A DNA stretch of 64,000 bases from Cheilinus undulatus (lineage: Eukaryota > Chordata > Actinopteri > Labriformes > Labridae), in assembly GCF_018320785.1 (NCBI RefSeq), contig NC_054877.1, forward strand, positions 18,706,329 to 18,770,328. The letters are read 5' to 3'. This document shows positions 10,826-20,289 of this stretch, in pieces; position 1 is the stretch's first letter; the number at the start of each line of letters is the position of its first letter. The notes beneath the pieces are model-generated. The model saw only the letters and a list, made by a program, of their open reading frames with translations. It was not told the DNA's origin and did not search any database. Position numbers and translations under genes: made by a program.

Positions 10826-12934
10826 GTAAACTTTACCATTTTTAAATTTGTTTGAAAAATCTTTCTCTGAAATATTAGGTTTTGTGTCATTCAGCCAGTG
10901 TTCAGCAAAGACGAAAACAAAGAAAACAATAACAAAAAGACTGCTATATTATTTTTTCTCCCTGCATAACATTAAACGTTGGAATAGAAAAAATATTCAA
11001 ACACGAATAAGCAAATATTTTTCATTTTATTTTTCAAGCTTTACAGCTGTTATTTCTAGATTCCAAGTTTGGTCAGTGATTCTTTTTTCCATCAATTTTG
11101 CTTGAATAATTTTCTGACAAACTACAATTTCTCCGCTTTCTTAATTATATTTAATTCTATGGGAATACTGGGAATACTGATAAGAGAGAATACTGCAGTT
11201 ATGTTGCTAAAGCTGACACGGTTCATGTTTGACATTGGTGTACAATCCAAAAAACACTTCTCTATGATGGATATCATTGAGGTCATTTTATTGTGGTCAC
11301 TGCAACACTAAAAAAAAAGTTACAATGATACAGTAGTAGCATAATTTCAGGTTTGCGCTTATAGGGTGTTTCCTGATTTAGATTTCTCTTTGTTGCACAA
11401 TAGTAAGCTTTGGTCCTGTTGAAACATCGAGCTGAAACTCAAACTGGTCTGACAAAGTGATGTCACCCCATATGACAGCAGTTCAAAGAAACATGAAAAC
11501 TGAAGAGTCAGCAAACATAAATGTCCTTTTGGGTTATACTATTACTGGGTTGGGTGGTATGAGACACAACAAAATGTTCCAACAAGCAGTTTTCTTCAGT
11601 GTTTTCTTGTAAGTCTTTGTTAGTAGTGCACTTTAAGAAGTTGGATCCTTCAAATGTGCTTCTTTTCACCTGAATGTAGAAGTGACTGCATTGTACCCCC
11701 AAACTATTCACATACTGTATGTACAGAAGAAGAGAAAACAAAATTCAAACTAATATAATATTGTTATTTTGATTATAATATTATAAAGGTAAATGCTGGA
11801 AAAATAATTTCTATGTGTTAAGTGTATGAAAAGATGTATATTTCTTTCACAACCAATTTATTATCATTTTTTTCAGTTATTGTCATTAAACTGTCTCAAC
11901 TACGAGTTCAATATTTGATCAAGTACAACTATTTTATTAGATCTGAAAATGAAATTTTGTGCATTAACAATTTTATTTAAAGACTACACTTTGATGCAAA
12001 TCTAAAATCAAAACCACTCCATTATATTGTACTCAACAAAGATTAATGCAAGAAAGAAGTTGAACTTTAGTTGAATTGATGTTCTTCTGTATAAGAAAAC
12101 AACGTACAAAACTATTTATTCATCAGTTGATTGATGATTTGGTTGATTCACTGATTTACTTTCATTTACAAAAAGTCTAACCCTCATTGGTTAATAAGAC
12201 AACAGAAATGTAGCAGTAGTCCAACAACCCAGTTAATTACCAGTGATTATAAAGATGCATGTTCCCTGTACAGCTCAACCTTTAACATTAGATTCTGTCT
12301 TATCCCAAAAGCTTTGCAGACAGAATCTACAACTAAAAGCTTCCTCTTCTAAAGCACAACTCAATTTTCTCATAATCATCAAGCTATAAGAATTCAATAT
12401 CAACAGGAGACCTTTTCAAGGACTTTTTTCATCATAGATTCACCTTTCTGACACAACAAACAAACTCCATCCTCATCTGGAGCAGTGTTAAGCCTGCCAG
12501 AGTCTAAGGATGCACTCACTCAAGGCCCAGTTGCCCAGCTGTTCTGGAGTATGATTGTCCTCAGTCCCTTGTTGGCCTGTACTCACACTGCGCTAGGCCC
12601 TGCTGTGCCTGAGCACTGTTATCTCTTCATGTGTCATGTCAGGCTTTGTTTTACCAGGAGTGCAATCTCAGAGCAACAAAACAGAGAATTTCTGTCAGAT
12701 AGAGCCTTCTAATAGTCTAGTATTGTTTTAATGATAATTGAAAGGATTTGTCTTCTCAATTATGTGTCACATCCACTTTGTGCACCAGAGCTTAAGTGTA
12801 TGAATAGGCAACTGTACCATGCTGAAGCCCTTCTCCTCCAACTGTGCTTGAGGTGTTACTGCACACTCACACTAAACAAACAAACTGGGCTTTGGGGGTC
12901 AAACATGCTTGGGCACAGTACAGACTGCCTAAAG

Positions 12935-13314
12935 CTGTGGTTCTCAAAGAGGGTTGGGACCAGATGAGTCGCCAGATGTGTTCCATAGAAAAAATAAAGA
13001 ATGTTTTTAAATGGTCAATTTTATCCTTTAGATAAACACTGTATGCAGAAAATTAGAATTTAAAATAAAAACATAGTCATTTAGTGAGATTTATGCCGAA
13101 ATCAAGGCAATACTGGAAAAAACCTTATATAATGTAAGTCTGCAAATAATTATTCTTTAATTTGCCTGGCTGTGTTCAACTGTGCTTCAACCACATTTTT
13201 TTCTCAAGTCATTCATAAATCAATGAATGAATGCTTCATTTCGGTTTAGTAGGGGTCCCGGTCTCTAGCCCCTTTATTTTGGGGGCTGCTGGCTGAAAAG
13301 TTTGAGAACCCCTA
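12935..13314 (-). mobile_element. Non-autonomous hAT element (MITE), 380 bp
   Basis: The ends CTGTGGTTCTC and GAGAACCCCTA are imperfect inverted repeats of the hAT 'cagtggttctcaa' type. They are flanked by the near-identical 8-bp target duplications GCCTAAAG (12927-12934) and GCCTAATG (13315-13322). There is no coding capacity. A related copy in opposite orientation lies at 50664-50982; both share 'atgccgaaatcaa' or its complement and the 'ctgtgttcaa' block. The orientation given is arbitrary. Confidence 0.75.
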
Positions 13315-13829
13315 GCCTAATGTAAGTGAATCCTGTAGGGCCACATAGTCACAAAAACAATTCACTAAAAATGTAAGGATTTTTCATCTCCATTTATTAA
13401 AAAAAGTTTCACATTCAGAAGTCAATATTTTGATACCACTGTTGTTGTAGTCCACCTTCTCGTGCATGACTTGACTGGAACTACAATGTGAAAAAAGTCT
13501 GCTTTTTAAGAGGTAACTACTTATTGCCAGTTTACATGAGGACTGAGAAGGTGTTTATCCAAAATTTTCCACTTCGGAAACCATTTCAAAAATTTTCCAT
13601 GTCCAGGTAACCAAATTGCTATTGTCATGTATATGTACAGTGCTGTGAAAAAGTATTTGCCTCTTCTGATTCCTGATGTTTTTTGCATATGTATCACACT
13701 TAAATGTTTCAAACCAATTCTGATAAATCACAAAGACAACCCAAGTAAATATAAAATTCAGTTTCTAAATGGTGGTTTTATTAATTAAGGGGAAAAAACC
13801 CAAACCTATCTAGCCCTGTGTGAAAAAGT

Positions 13830-15744
13830 AAAGCCCCCTGAACCTAATAACTGGTTGTGCCACCCTTGGCAGCAATAACTGAAATCAAGCATTTACGATA
13901 ACTGGTGATGAGTCTTTTACATCACTGTGGAGGAATTTTGACCCAATCTTCTTCACAGAATTGTTTCAACTTAGCCATATTATAGGGTTTTTGAGCATGA
14001 ACTGCCCATTTAAGGTCACACCCAGAGGTGTCAAGTAACTAAGTACAAATACTTTGTTACTTTACTTAAGTAGACATTTTTGGTACTATACTTTACTAGA
14101 GTAATTATTTTTCAGCCTACTTTTTACCTCTACTCCTTACATTTTAAAGCAATTATCTTTACTTTCTACTCCTTACAGTTTAAAAACAGCCTCGTTACTC
14201 CTATTTCATTTCAGTTTGTTTTTATTCTGGCTTGTCATCGTTCAAAAAAAACCACAAGGAAACCCCCCAAAAACCTACCCAGATAAATCGCGCCATCCAG
14301 ACAGAGTGAATTTGATTGTGGTTGGATGAGAAGTATAAACACAATACCATTCCGACACCCTATTGGTTTGTACGCAATCCATTGCACCTGCGCAGGACAC
14401 AAATCACATCACACTCCAGCAAGGAAATAGCAGACACGTGTAGCCTAGTATGAAGATGTCTGTGGCAGAGACTCAAATGAACTCGAGTGAAATGTCACAA
14501 CCAAACACCAGCGAGGAAGTTGGTAGTACACATATTTGGTTCTTGAATGTATTTGCATTGTACTAAAATGCGTTCATTTTCAATGGGCATAAATGCGGCT
14601 GAAACAGGTGCATCCCAAATTTTTCAACATTAAAATTTTAATATAACATTATAGTCATTATGGCCTTTGGAAAAAATGTTTTTTGGGGAGGTGGGGTAGT
14701 GCGCTATAGGCCCCTGTGGAGAGGCCTAAGCTTTTGTCCTTAATGGCATTTTTTCCCCCTTACATTACTTTTACTTTTATACTTTAAGTAGTTTTAAAAT
14801 CAGTACTTTTACACTTTTACTTGAGTAAAAAGCTTGAGTTGATACTTCAACTTCTACAGAAGTCTTTTTAAACGCTCGTAATGAGTAATGAATGTGAATA
14901 CTTTTGACACCTCTGGTCACACCACAGTATCTCAGTTGGTTTTAAGTCAAGACTTTGATTTTGCCACTCCAAAACCTTAATTTTGTTTATTCTGAGCCAT
15001 TCAGAGGTGGACTTGCTGGTATGTTTTGGGTCATTGTCCTGCTGCATAACCCAAGAGCGCTTGAGGGCACAAACTGACGGCCAGAAGTTGGCCTTCAGGA
15101 TTTTCTGGTAGACAGCAGAATTCATTGTTCCATCAATCACAGCAAGTGGTCCAGGTCCTGAAGCAGCAAAGCAGCCCCAGACCATCACACTGACACCACC
15201 ATGTTTGACTGTTGGCATGATCAAATGCTGTGTTATTTTTACGCCTGATGTAATGGGCTGCACGCCAGAAAGTTCAACTTTTGTCTCGTCAGTCCACAGA
15301 ATATTTCTCCCAAAGTCTTGGGGATCATCAAGATGTTTTTTGGCAAATGTGAGACGAGCCTTTGTGTTCTGTTTTTGTCAGCAGTGGTTTTGGCCTTGGA
15401 ACTCTCCCATGATGCCATTTTTGCCCAGCGTCTTTCTTGTGGTTGAGTCATGAACTCTGACCTTAGCCTACGCCAGTAAGGCTTGCAGTTCTGGATGTGG
15501 TTCTGGGTTCTTTTGTGACCTCCTGGATGAGTCGTCATTGCTCTCTTGGAGTCATTTTGGTTGGTCGACCACTCCTGGGAAGGTTCACCACTGGTCTCAG
15601 TTTTCTCCATTTTTAGATAATGGCTCTTACTGTGGTTCACTGGAGTCCCAAAGCCTTGGAAATGGCTTTGTAACCTTTTCCAGACTGATAGATTTCAATC
15701 ACTTTGTTTCTCATTTGTTCTTGAATTTCTTTGGATCGTGGCAT
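13830..15744 (-). pseudogene. Tc1-like transposase pseudogene
   Basis: Minus-strand reading starts at ATG 15744-15742 with MPRSKEIQEQ, typical of the N-terminal helix-turn-helix of fish Tc1 transposases. It continues through a catalytic-region stretch with GGVSVMVWGCF and QQDNDPKHTS (the second Asp of the DDE triad) near 15000-15200. The coding region is interrupted at about 14915 by the hAT element and resumes at 14014-13830 (LKWAVHAQKP type sequence). In-frame stops are visible in the N-terminal part, for example after KALGLQ, and there is a frame change between the two large open segments. It cannot make active transposase. Confidence 0.85.
14023..14915 (+). mobile_element. hAT element (Tol2-like ends) nested in the Tc1 element
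   Basis: The termini CAGAGGTGTCAA (14023-14034) and TTGACACCTCTG (14904-14915) are perfect inverted repeats. A perfect 8-bp target duplication GTCACACC flanks them (14015-14022 and 14916-14923). The length is 893 bp. Subterminal 'ttacttaagtag' words are shared with Tol2-like hAT ends. A short internal segment near 14451-14525 could be the relic of a first transposase exon (ATGAAGATGTCTGTGG onward), followed by a GGTAG donor-like site. The rest of the transposase is gone, so the copy is non-autonomous. Confidence 0.92.
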
Positions 15745-16348
15745 GATGCGTTTCTTTTTAAGATCTTGTAGCCTACTTCACTTTGTCTGACAGCTTCTAT
15801 TTAAGTGATTTCTTGATTCAACAAATCTGGCGGTAATCAGGTCTTGGTGTGGCCAGTGAAATGGAACTCAGATTTCCAAGAACTGTGGTTAATCACTTAA
15901 TTCATGATTTAACAAGGGGGGGGGGGGCAATTAATTTTTCACAAGGGCCAGGTAGGTTTTTTTCCCCCTTGGTAAATAAAATCATTACTGCACTTTGTAT
16001 TTACTTGGGTTGTCTTTGTGAGATATCAAAATTGGTTGATTATCTGAAACATTTAAGTGTTATAACTATGCAAAAACATCAGGAATGAGAGGGGGAAATA
16101 TTTTCCCACAGCACTTTACTGCCAAAATGCAGCTAAAGGTTCCCATTATCACCTAAAAATGTAGTGTAAAGATGGTTTACAGCATTATTATTGCTCCTAA
16201 ATGTTACTGTGCAGAGATATAATAAGGTCATGTGTCACATAGTTTTGATAAAATCCTATCTTTATTTTTGCATACTTTACTGTATCAGTTGTATGTTTTA
16301 TAATTTTAATATAACTTTTCAATAAATCTTTTTAATTTTTTCCTCCAG

Positions 16349-16358
16349 CTGAAGCAAT
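16349..16358 (+). other. 5' edge of the coding exon of the first receptor (splice acceptor)
   Basis: The strong polypyrimidine tract TTTTTAATTTTTTCCTCCAG ends at 16348, ten bases before the ATG. Vertebrate chemokine receptor genes commonly carry a 5' UTR intron just ahead of a single coding exon. Confidence 0.7.
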
Positions 16359-17402
16359 ATGGCCACAACTGAAGACTTTACCACCTCCGCTACAACTTAT
16401 TACAACTATGACGAAGACTATAATGATGAACTGTGTGACAAAACAAGCGTCACCGAGTTTGGAGCCAGCCTCACTCCAATTTTCTTCTCCATTGTCATGA
16501 TCCTCAGCATGTTTGGCAACATCCTGGTCATCGTGATTCTGGCGAAGTACGAGAATTTAAAGTCTCTCACCAACGCCTTCATCCTGAACCTAGCTGTGTC
16601 AGATCTCTTCTTCACCGCAGGTTTACCCTTCTGGGCTTATTACCACACACACGGTTGGACTTTAGGGAACGTTACATGCAAAATAGTCAACTTTGTCTTC
16701 TGTATTGGCTTCTACAGTAGCGGTATCCTCCTCATGCTGATGACTGCCCACCGTTACATAGCAGTCATGAATCCTCTGTCGAGCCTAGTGTCCACCACAG
16801 GATGGTTCAGTGTTCTAGCGTGTGTGGTCGTCTGGGTAGTGAGTGTTTTGATCGCAAGTCCAGCCCTCTTCTTCACTGAAGTCCAGAACCAGTTTTACTG
16901 TGTGTACTCAAACTCAACCTGGAGCCTGTGGGGAATCTACCTGCAAAATACCCTCTTTATAATTAGTTCATTAGTGTTCATCTTTTGCTACTCTCAGATC
17001 ATATGCCGACTGCTGCGTCCTACTGCTCAGAGGAGAAAGAACAAAACTCTAAAGCTGATTTTTACATTGATGATTGTTTTCTTTGTAGGCTGGACTCCTT
17101 ACAATGTGGTAATATTCCTGAAGTCTTTTTATTTCTGGCCAAGACCCCCTGTTGACTCGAATGCCGTCACTTCAAGCTGTGAAATGTCCAAACAGCTGGA
17201 TTATATCTTTTACATCAGCCGACTCATCGCCTTCTCACACTGCTGCCTAAACCCGGTGTTTTATGTCTTTGTGGGTGTTAAATTCAAAAACCACTTGAAG
17301 AAAATGCTGAAGGGCTGGCGCAATGACAACAACAGCATCCGCAACAGGCCAAACAGGCTCACGATCACGTCTATCACAAGTGGAGAAGAGTTCTCAATGT
17401 AG
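16359..17402 (+). CDS. XCR1-like chemokine receptor (7TM GPCR)
   Basis: A complete 347-residue class A GPCR in one exon. It begins with an acidic, tyrosine-rich tail (Y14, Y15, Y17, Y21 among D/E; likely sulfation sites) and seven hydrophobic segments at about 38-63, 73-94, 108-129, 150-171, 192-213, 231-254 and 280-304. The four chemokine-receptor extracellular cysteines are present (C26, C107, C181, C274), with D82 in TM2, HRYIAV at 131-136, GWTPYN in TM6 and NPVFY at 299-303. HRY instead of DRY, the TLKLIF stretch, C-E-x-x-K-Q-L-x-Y and AFSHCCLNPVFYVFVGVKF are the pattern of mammalian XCR1, the XCL1 receptor of cross-presenting dendritic cells. The C-tail has several Ser/Thr for arrestin binding. 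The neighbouring fyco1 supports XCR1 by synteny. A teleost CCR12-type name is the alternative; the ligand is not known. Confidence 0.9.
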   Translation: MATTEDFTTSATTYYNYDEDYNDELCDKTSVTEFGASLTPIFFSIVMILSMFGNILVIVILAKYENLKSLTNAFILNLAVSDLFFTAGLPFWAYYHTHGWTLGNVTCKIVNFVFCIGFYSSGILLMLMTAHRYIAVMNPLSSLVSTTGWFSVLACVVVWVVSVLIASPALFFTEVQNQFYCVYSNSTWSLWGIYLQNTLFIISSLVFIFCYSQIICRLLRPTAQRRKNKTLKLIFTLMIVFFVGWTPYNVVIFLKSFYFWPRPPVDSNAVTSSCEMSKQLDYIFYISRLIAFSHCCLNPVFYVFVGVKFKNHLKKMLKGWRNDNNSIRNRPNRLTITSITSGEEFSM

Positions 17403-17836
17403 CTTGAAAAGAGAAATCTGAAAACCTTAACTTCATCTCCTAAATCCTGATTGAAAAATCCCATTGGCACTCAAAAACTGCTTGAAATACAAACTTTAAA
17501 CATACTGTTTTGTGGTTCATTCTTAATATTTGGTAACAATGGCAAAATTTTTGTCAGCATGCAATGCCAAAAAGTGCAACATACCCATGTAAAGATACAC
17601 TTAACAACTGCCCCATGAAACGTGTTCTCCTTCACAATCTTTCTCCATGCAGCGACTGACTACTGGTTCCATGCTTGGCAATCACTCCAACTAATGTTGC
17701 CGTGCAAACTCACAAGTGTTAATTTTGTCAAGTAAATCTATGACTAAATGTGTTTGTTGACCACCTTTTTTCCACGAGGAAGACTGAACAAAGACTAGTA
17801 CAATTAGTTCAAAGAAAATAAAAGCCTTTACTAACA
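17403..17836 (+). other. 3' UTR and poly(A) signal of the first receptor
   Basis: AT-rich sequence after the TAG, with an AATAAA at 17817-17822 about 415 bases downstream. A Tc1-like MITE begins only about 15 bases beyond the signal, close to the expected cleavage point. Confidence 0.5.
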
Positions 17837-18183
17837 TACACTATATGGACAAAAGTATTAGGCCACACCTGTTAATCATTTAGTTCAGGTGTTTCAATCA
17901 AACCTGTCACCACAGGCATATCAAGTCAAGCACCTAGCCATGCAGTCTCCATTTGCAAACATTTATTATCCTCAACCCCACTGAGCATATTTGGGATGAA
18001 GTTGAATGGAGATTGTGAGCCAGGCCTTCTCGTCCAACATCAGTGCCTGACCTCATAAATACAGCATTTATGAGGTCAACTCCATGTTAAAGTACATGTA
18101 TGAGTACAATATTATTATTATTACAATATTATTATCTGTTGGTGTGATGGTCAGGTGGCCGAATAGTTTTGTCCATATAGAGT
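17837..18183 (+). mobile_element. Short Tc1/mariner-like element (deletion derivative)
   Basis: The ends TACACTATATGGACAAAAGT and, inverted, 'CTATATGGACAAAACTATT' are the terminal repeats of a widespread teleost Tc1-like family; the left TA is at 17837-17838. Inside, 'gggatgaagttgaatggag' and 'ccttctcgtccaacatcag' are remnants of the transposase C-terminus (a PSRPTSVPDL-like motif). A perfect 12-bp inverted repeat (18049-18060 / 18066-18077) occurs internally. It is about 347 bp, with no intact gene. Confidence 0.8.
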
Positions 18184-19050
18184 TTAAGAACTAAAACTGG
18201 TCTAATGCTTTTGAGTTTTTGTCGACCAAAACAAGACTAAAGCTTTAAAGAGTGAAAAATGACTAAAAATAGCACCAAAACTAAAAGGCATTTAAATTTA
18301 AGATAGTTGCCAAAATGAACACTGCTAACAGCCTGTAACTAACAACTTACTGCACTCTTTGAGGGAAAGTGCGTGTATTGTTATGCTGGCTCTCATATCA
18401 TATCTTACATGAAAGAATGAACCATTATGTGGAAATGATTTTGTTTTATGAACACAAATTTACTCAGATTTGTGAATGTGGCGTCTGTGTCACTGAAAGC
18501 ATCCACTTGCAGATGTTGCAGTTCAGCTTTCTTACAAAGAGAAACACCCTAACCCTACATCAGCTGTTTTTTTGTCACTGTTCTCACTGAGCCCTCAGCT
18601 GAAAGTTCAACTTTTTTAACCCTGCTGCACCCGTCAGTGTCACTTTTCCTTCACCAACCAATAAAAAACAAGGAGGGCCAACTTTGTCATCAAGAATAGT
18701 GGAAGAGAAAGTGATCTGACCTGTCTGACCTATACAGTTTCTTATTTTTTTCTTTTTCCTTTTTTTGTGGGAGTGTGGGTGTGGGGCTTACTGGACTGGC
18801 CAGCTACATAGATTTGAAAATAGGGTTAAAGGGATAGGGGGAGATATGCACCTTTACTTATTTTTTAATGTTTTGTAGGTGATTTTCCCTGAAATAAAAT
18901 CAAATATTAAGGAGCATGCTTAATAAGATTATAAAATAGCTTGTATATAAAAGTTTTAACTCTTTTTGGCCGATCTGGGCCGGGAAAAAATAAAAAGTAT
19001 AAAAGTTGTATGATATTTCTTCAGCTTGTGCAGTCACCAGAGTATGGAAG
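18184..19050. other. Intergenic sequence between the receptors
   Basis: No gene or clear element. The short open frame at 18369-18590 has no recognisable protein. Composition is ordinary AT-rich intergenic DNA. Confidence 0.4.
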
Positions 19051-19054
19051 TCCT

Positions 19055-19205
19055 AAGTCATGATTGTGAGATAAAACGTTGAAATTGTGAGATAGAAAAT
19101 CGAAATTATGAGTTAAAGAGTCATAATTATAATAAAAAGTCAAAATGATGAGATTAAAAGTCATAATTAGGACTTTTAATCTCATAATTTCAACTTTGTG
19201 TCTAA
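19055..19205. repeat. Degenerate ~20-bp tandem repeat with terminal hairpin
   Basis: Repeated 'gaaattatgagataaaaagtc'-like units (19065-19165) are followed by an inverted partner. The arms ATGAGATTAAAAGTC (19148-19162) and GACTTTTAATCTCAT (19171-19185) are a perfect 15-bp inverted repeat with an 8-base loop. This resembles an AT-rich minisatellite common in fish. Confidence 0.7.
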
Positions 19206-19464
19206 TAATTATTATTTAGTAATTTTTGTTTTTAATTGCCTTACTTCTACATTTTTTCTTTTTAAAGTGGCAGAAATGGGCTTCCATAATAGAGGCTTTG
19301 TAAATCTGTCATCCATGAGTTAAATTTATATTAACAGTTCATGTAATTATGGCAGCATTTATTCTCATATGTCACTGAGTATATACTAGGTATTTGTAGG
19401 AGTGTAAGGCTTATGTTTAATGACAATTACATGTAATTTACTAAGTTTTATCATGCTTAAAAAG

Positions 19465-19640
19465 ATTTTTCTGGCCATTTTGCCTTTTTTTGAAGAGAGC
19501 AAGACAGTAGTGTCATACATCAGGTAGAGAGAGAGGGAATGACATGGGGGGAATGAAGCCGTAGGTCAAACCCAAACCCGGGTCGCCAATTTGAAGGACT
19601 TGATTCCATGTACGGGGCACAGCCTAACAGCTAGGAGCCT
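19465..19640 (-). repeat. tRNA-derived SINE, reverse orientation (degenerate)
   Basis: Minus-strand reading shows 'cccgggtttgggtttgacc' (B-box region), 'cattccccccatgtcattcc' and a tail 'aaaaaaaggcaaaatggcc', the same plan as the copy at 7970-8160. The A-box end is poorly preserved. Confidence 0.55.
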
Positions 19641-20013
19641 CAGTAGATCATGCTTTCAAATAAGAAAACTGTATTTATGTGTTAAAGTTTGTTTGTTTGA
19701 ATTATTGTAAAAGTGATTTGGTTTAATCATTTCGTATTCCCGTACGAGCAAAAACAAATCATATCTGTCTAAATATTTTGTTGTTTGAGTATTATGACAT
19801 AAACCATTTTCTGTAATACTTTCCATTATGATAACATTGTCATCATTAATTCTTTACAATAAAATAACATCACTGACTTGAACTTCTTCTGTGTCTTTAT
19901 TAAGTACAGGAAATACCCATGGTGGCTTTTACCAGATAATGCTGTATGAGCCATTGCTATTCTAAGAATTTGGCTTTAATTTACAGCATTTTCACATTTA
20001 GAGTGTTAAACTG

Positions 20014-20121
20014 ATGAAGCAGTTCTTTTTTCACGTGGAACTGAAAGAGGAACCATTCTTTCACTCTTTAACTTTTCATCCACACTTCAATTCAGCAAAG
20101 CCGCAGCAGCTGTTCTTCAGG
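20014..20121 (+). other. Probable 5' UTR exon of the second receptor, with an upstream ATG
   Basis: The exon appears to end ...TTCAGG before a consensus donor GTAAGT (20122-20127). A 149-base intron would run to the acceptor TTCCTTAG (20263-20270), 19 bases before the receptor ATG. If spliced, the ATG at 20014 becomes a short upstream ORF that shifts out of the receptor frame and ends just after the receptor start, which could damp translation. If unspliced, the same ATG extends the receptor by 92 residues that look nothing like a receptor N-terminus. The TSS is not resolved. Confidence 0.55.
20037..20046 (+). promoter_or_regulatory. ETS-IRF composite (EICE-type) word next to an E-box
   Basis: GGAACTGAAA fits the EICE consensus GGAANNGAAA bound by PU.1 or SPIB with IRF4/IRF8. 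It directly abuts CACGTG (20032-20037, sharing one base) and is followed by AGAGGAA (20046-20052), an ETS-core word. In mammals XCR1 marks IRF8-dependent dendritic cells, so the match is suggestive. A few chance matches are expected in 64 kb. Confidence 0.25.
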
Positions 20122-20289
20122 GTAAGTCTCTCAGAACATGTACTCTTCATATCAAAAAGTAAATTACCTTATCATTGTTCATTATTTTATAATGTTTCAT
20201 TTAAAGCTGAATTCTGTTGTCTGCTCCTTTATAACAATACCAACCTGACTTTAGCGCCTATGTTCCTTAGGAAACCTACAAAAGCAAAC

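Larger units (their letters stand above)
13636..16118 (-). mobile_element. Tc1-like DNA transposon, inactive, split by a hAT insertion
   Basis: The left end TACAGTGCTGTGAAAAAGTA and right end (CCCACAGCACTTTA) are inverted repeats bounded by TA dinucleotides (13636-13637, 16117-16118), the Tc1/mariner target. Inverted similarity extends roughly 200 bp inwards at each end. Removing the nested 893-bp hAT plus one target copy leaves about 1.6 kb, the normal size for a Tc1 element. The transposase gene inside is broken (separate entry). The element sits in the upstream region or 5' intron of the first receptor. Confidence 0.88.

Noticed and set aside
18049-18077. 12-bp inverted repeat as an independent regulatory element
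   Set aside because: It lies inside the Tc1-like deletion derivative and probably arose with its internal deletion.
20014-20289. N-terminal 92-residue extension of the second receptor as coding sequence
   Set aside because: It reads through a consensus donor (GTAAGT) and acceptor (TTCCTTAG), has no receptor-like features, and the family starts ~30 residues before TM1, which fits ATG 20290.
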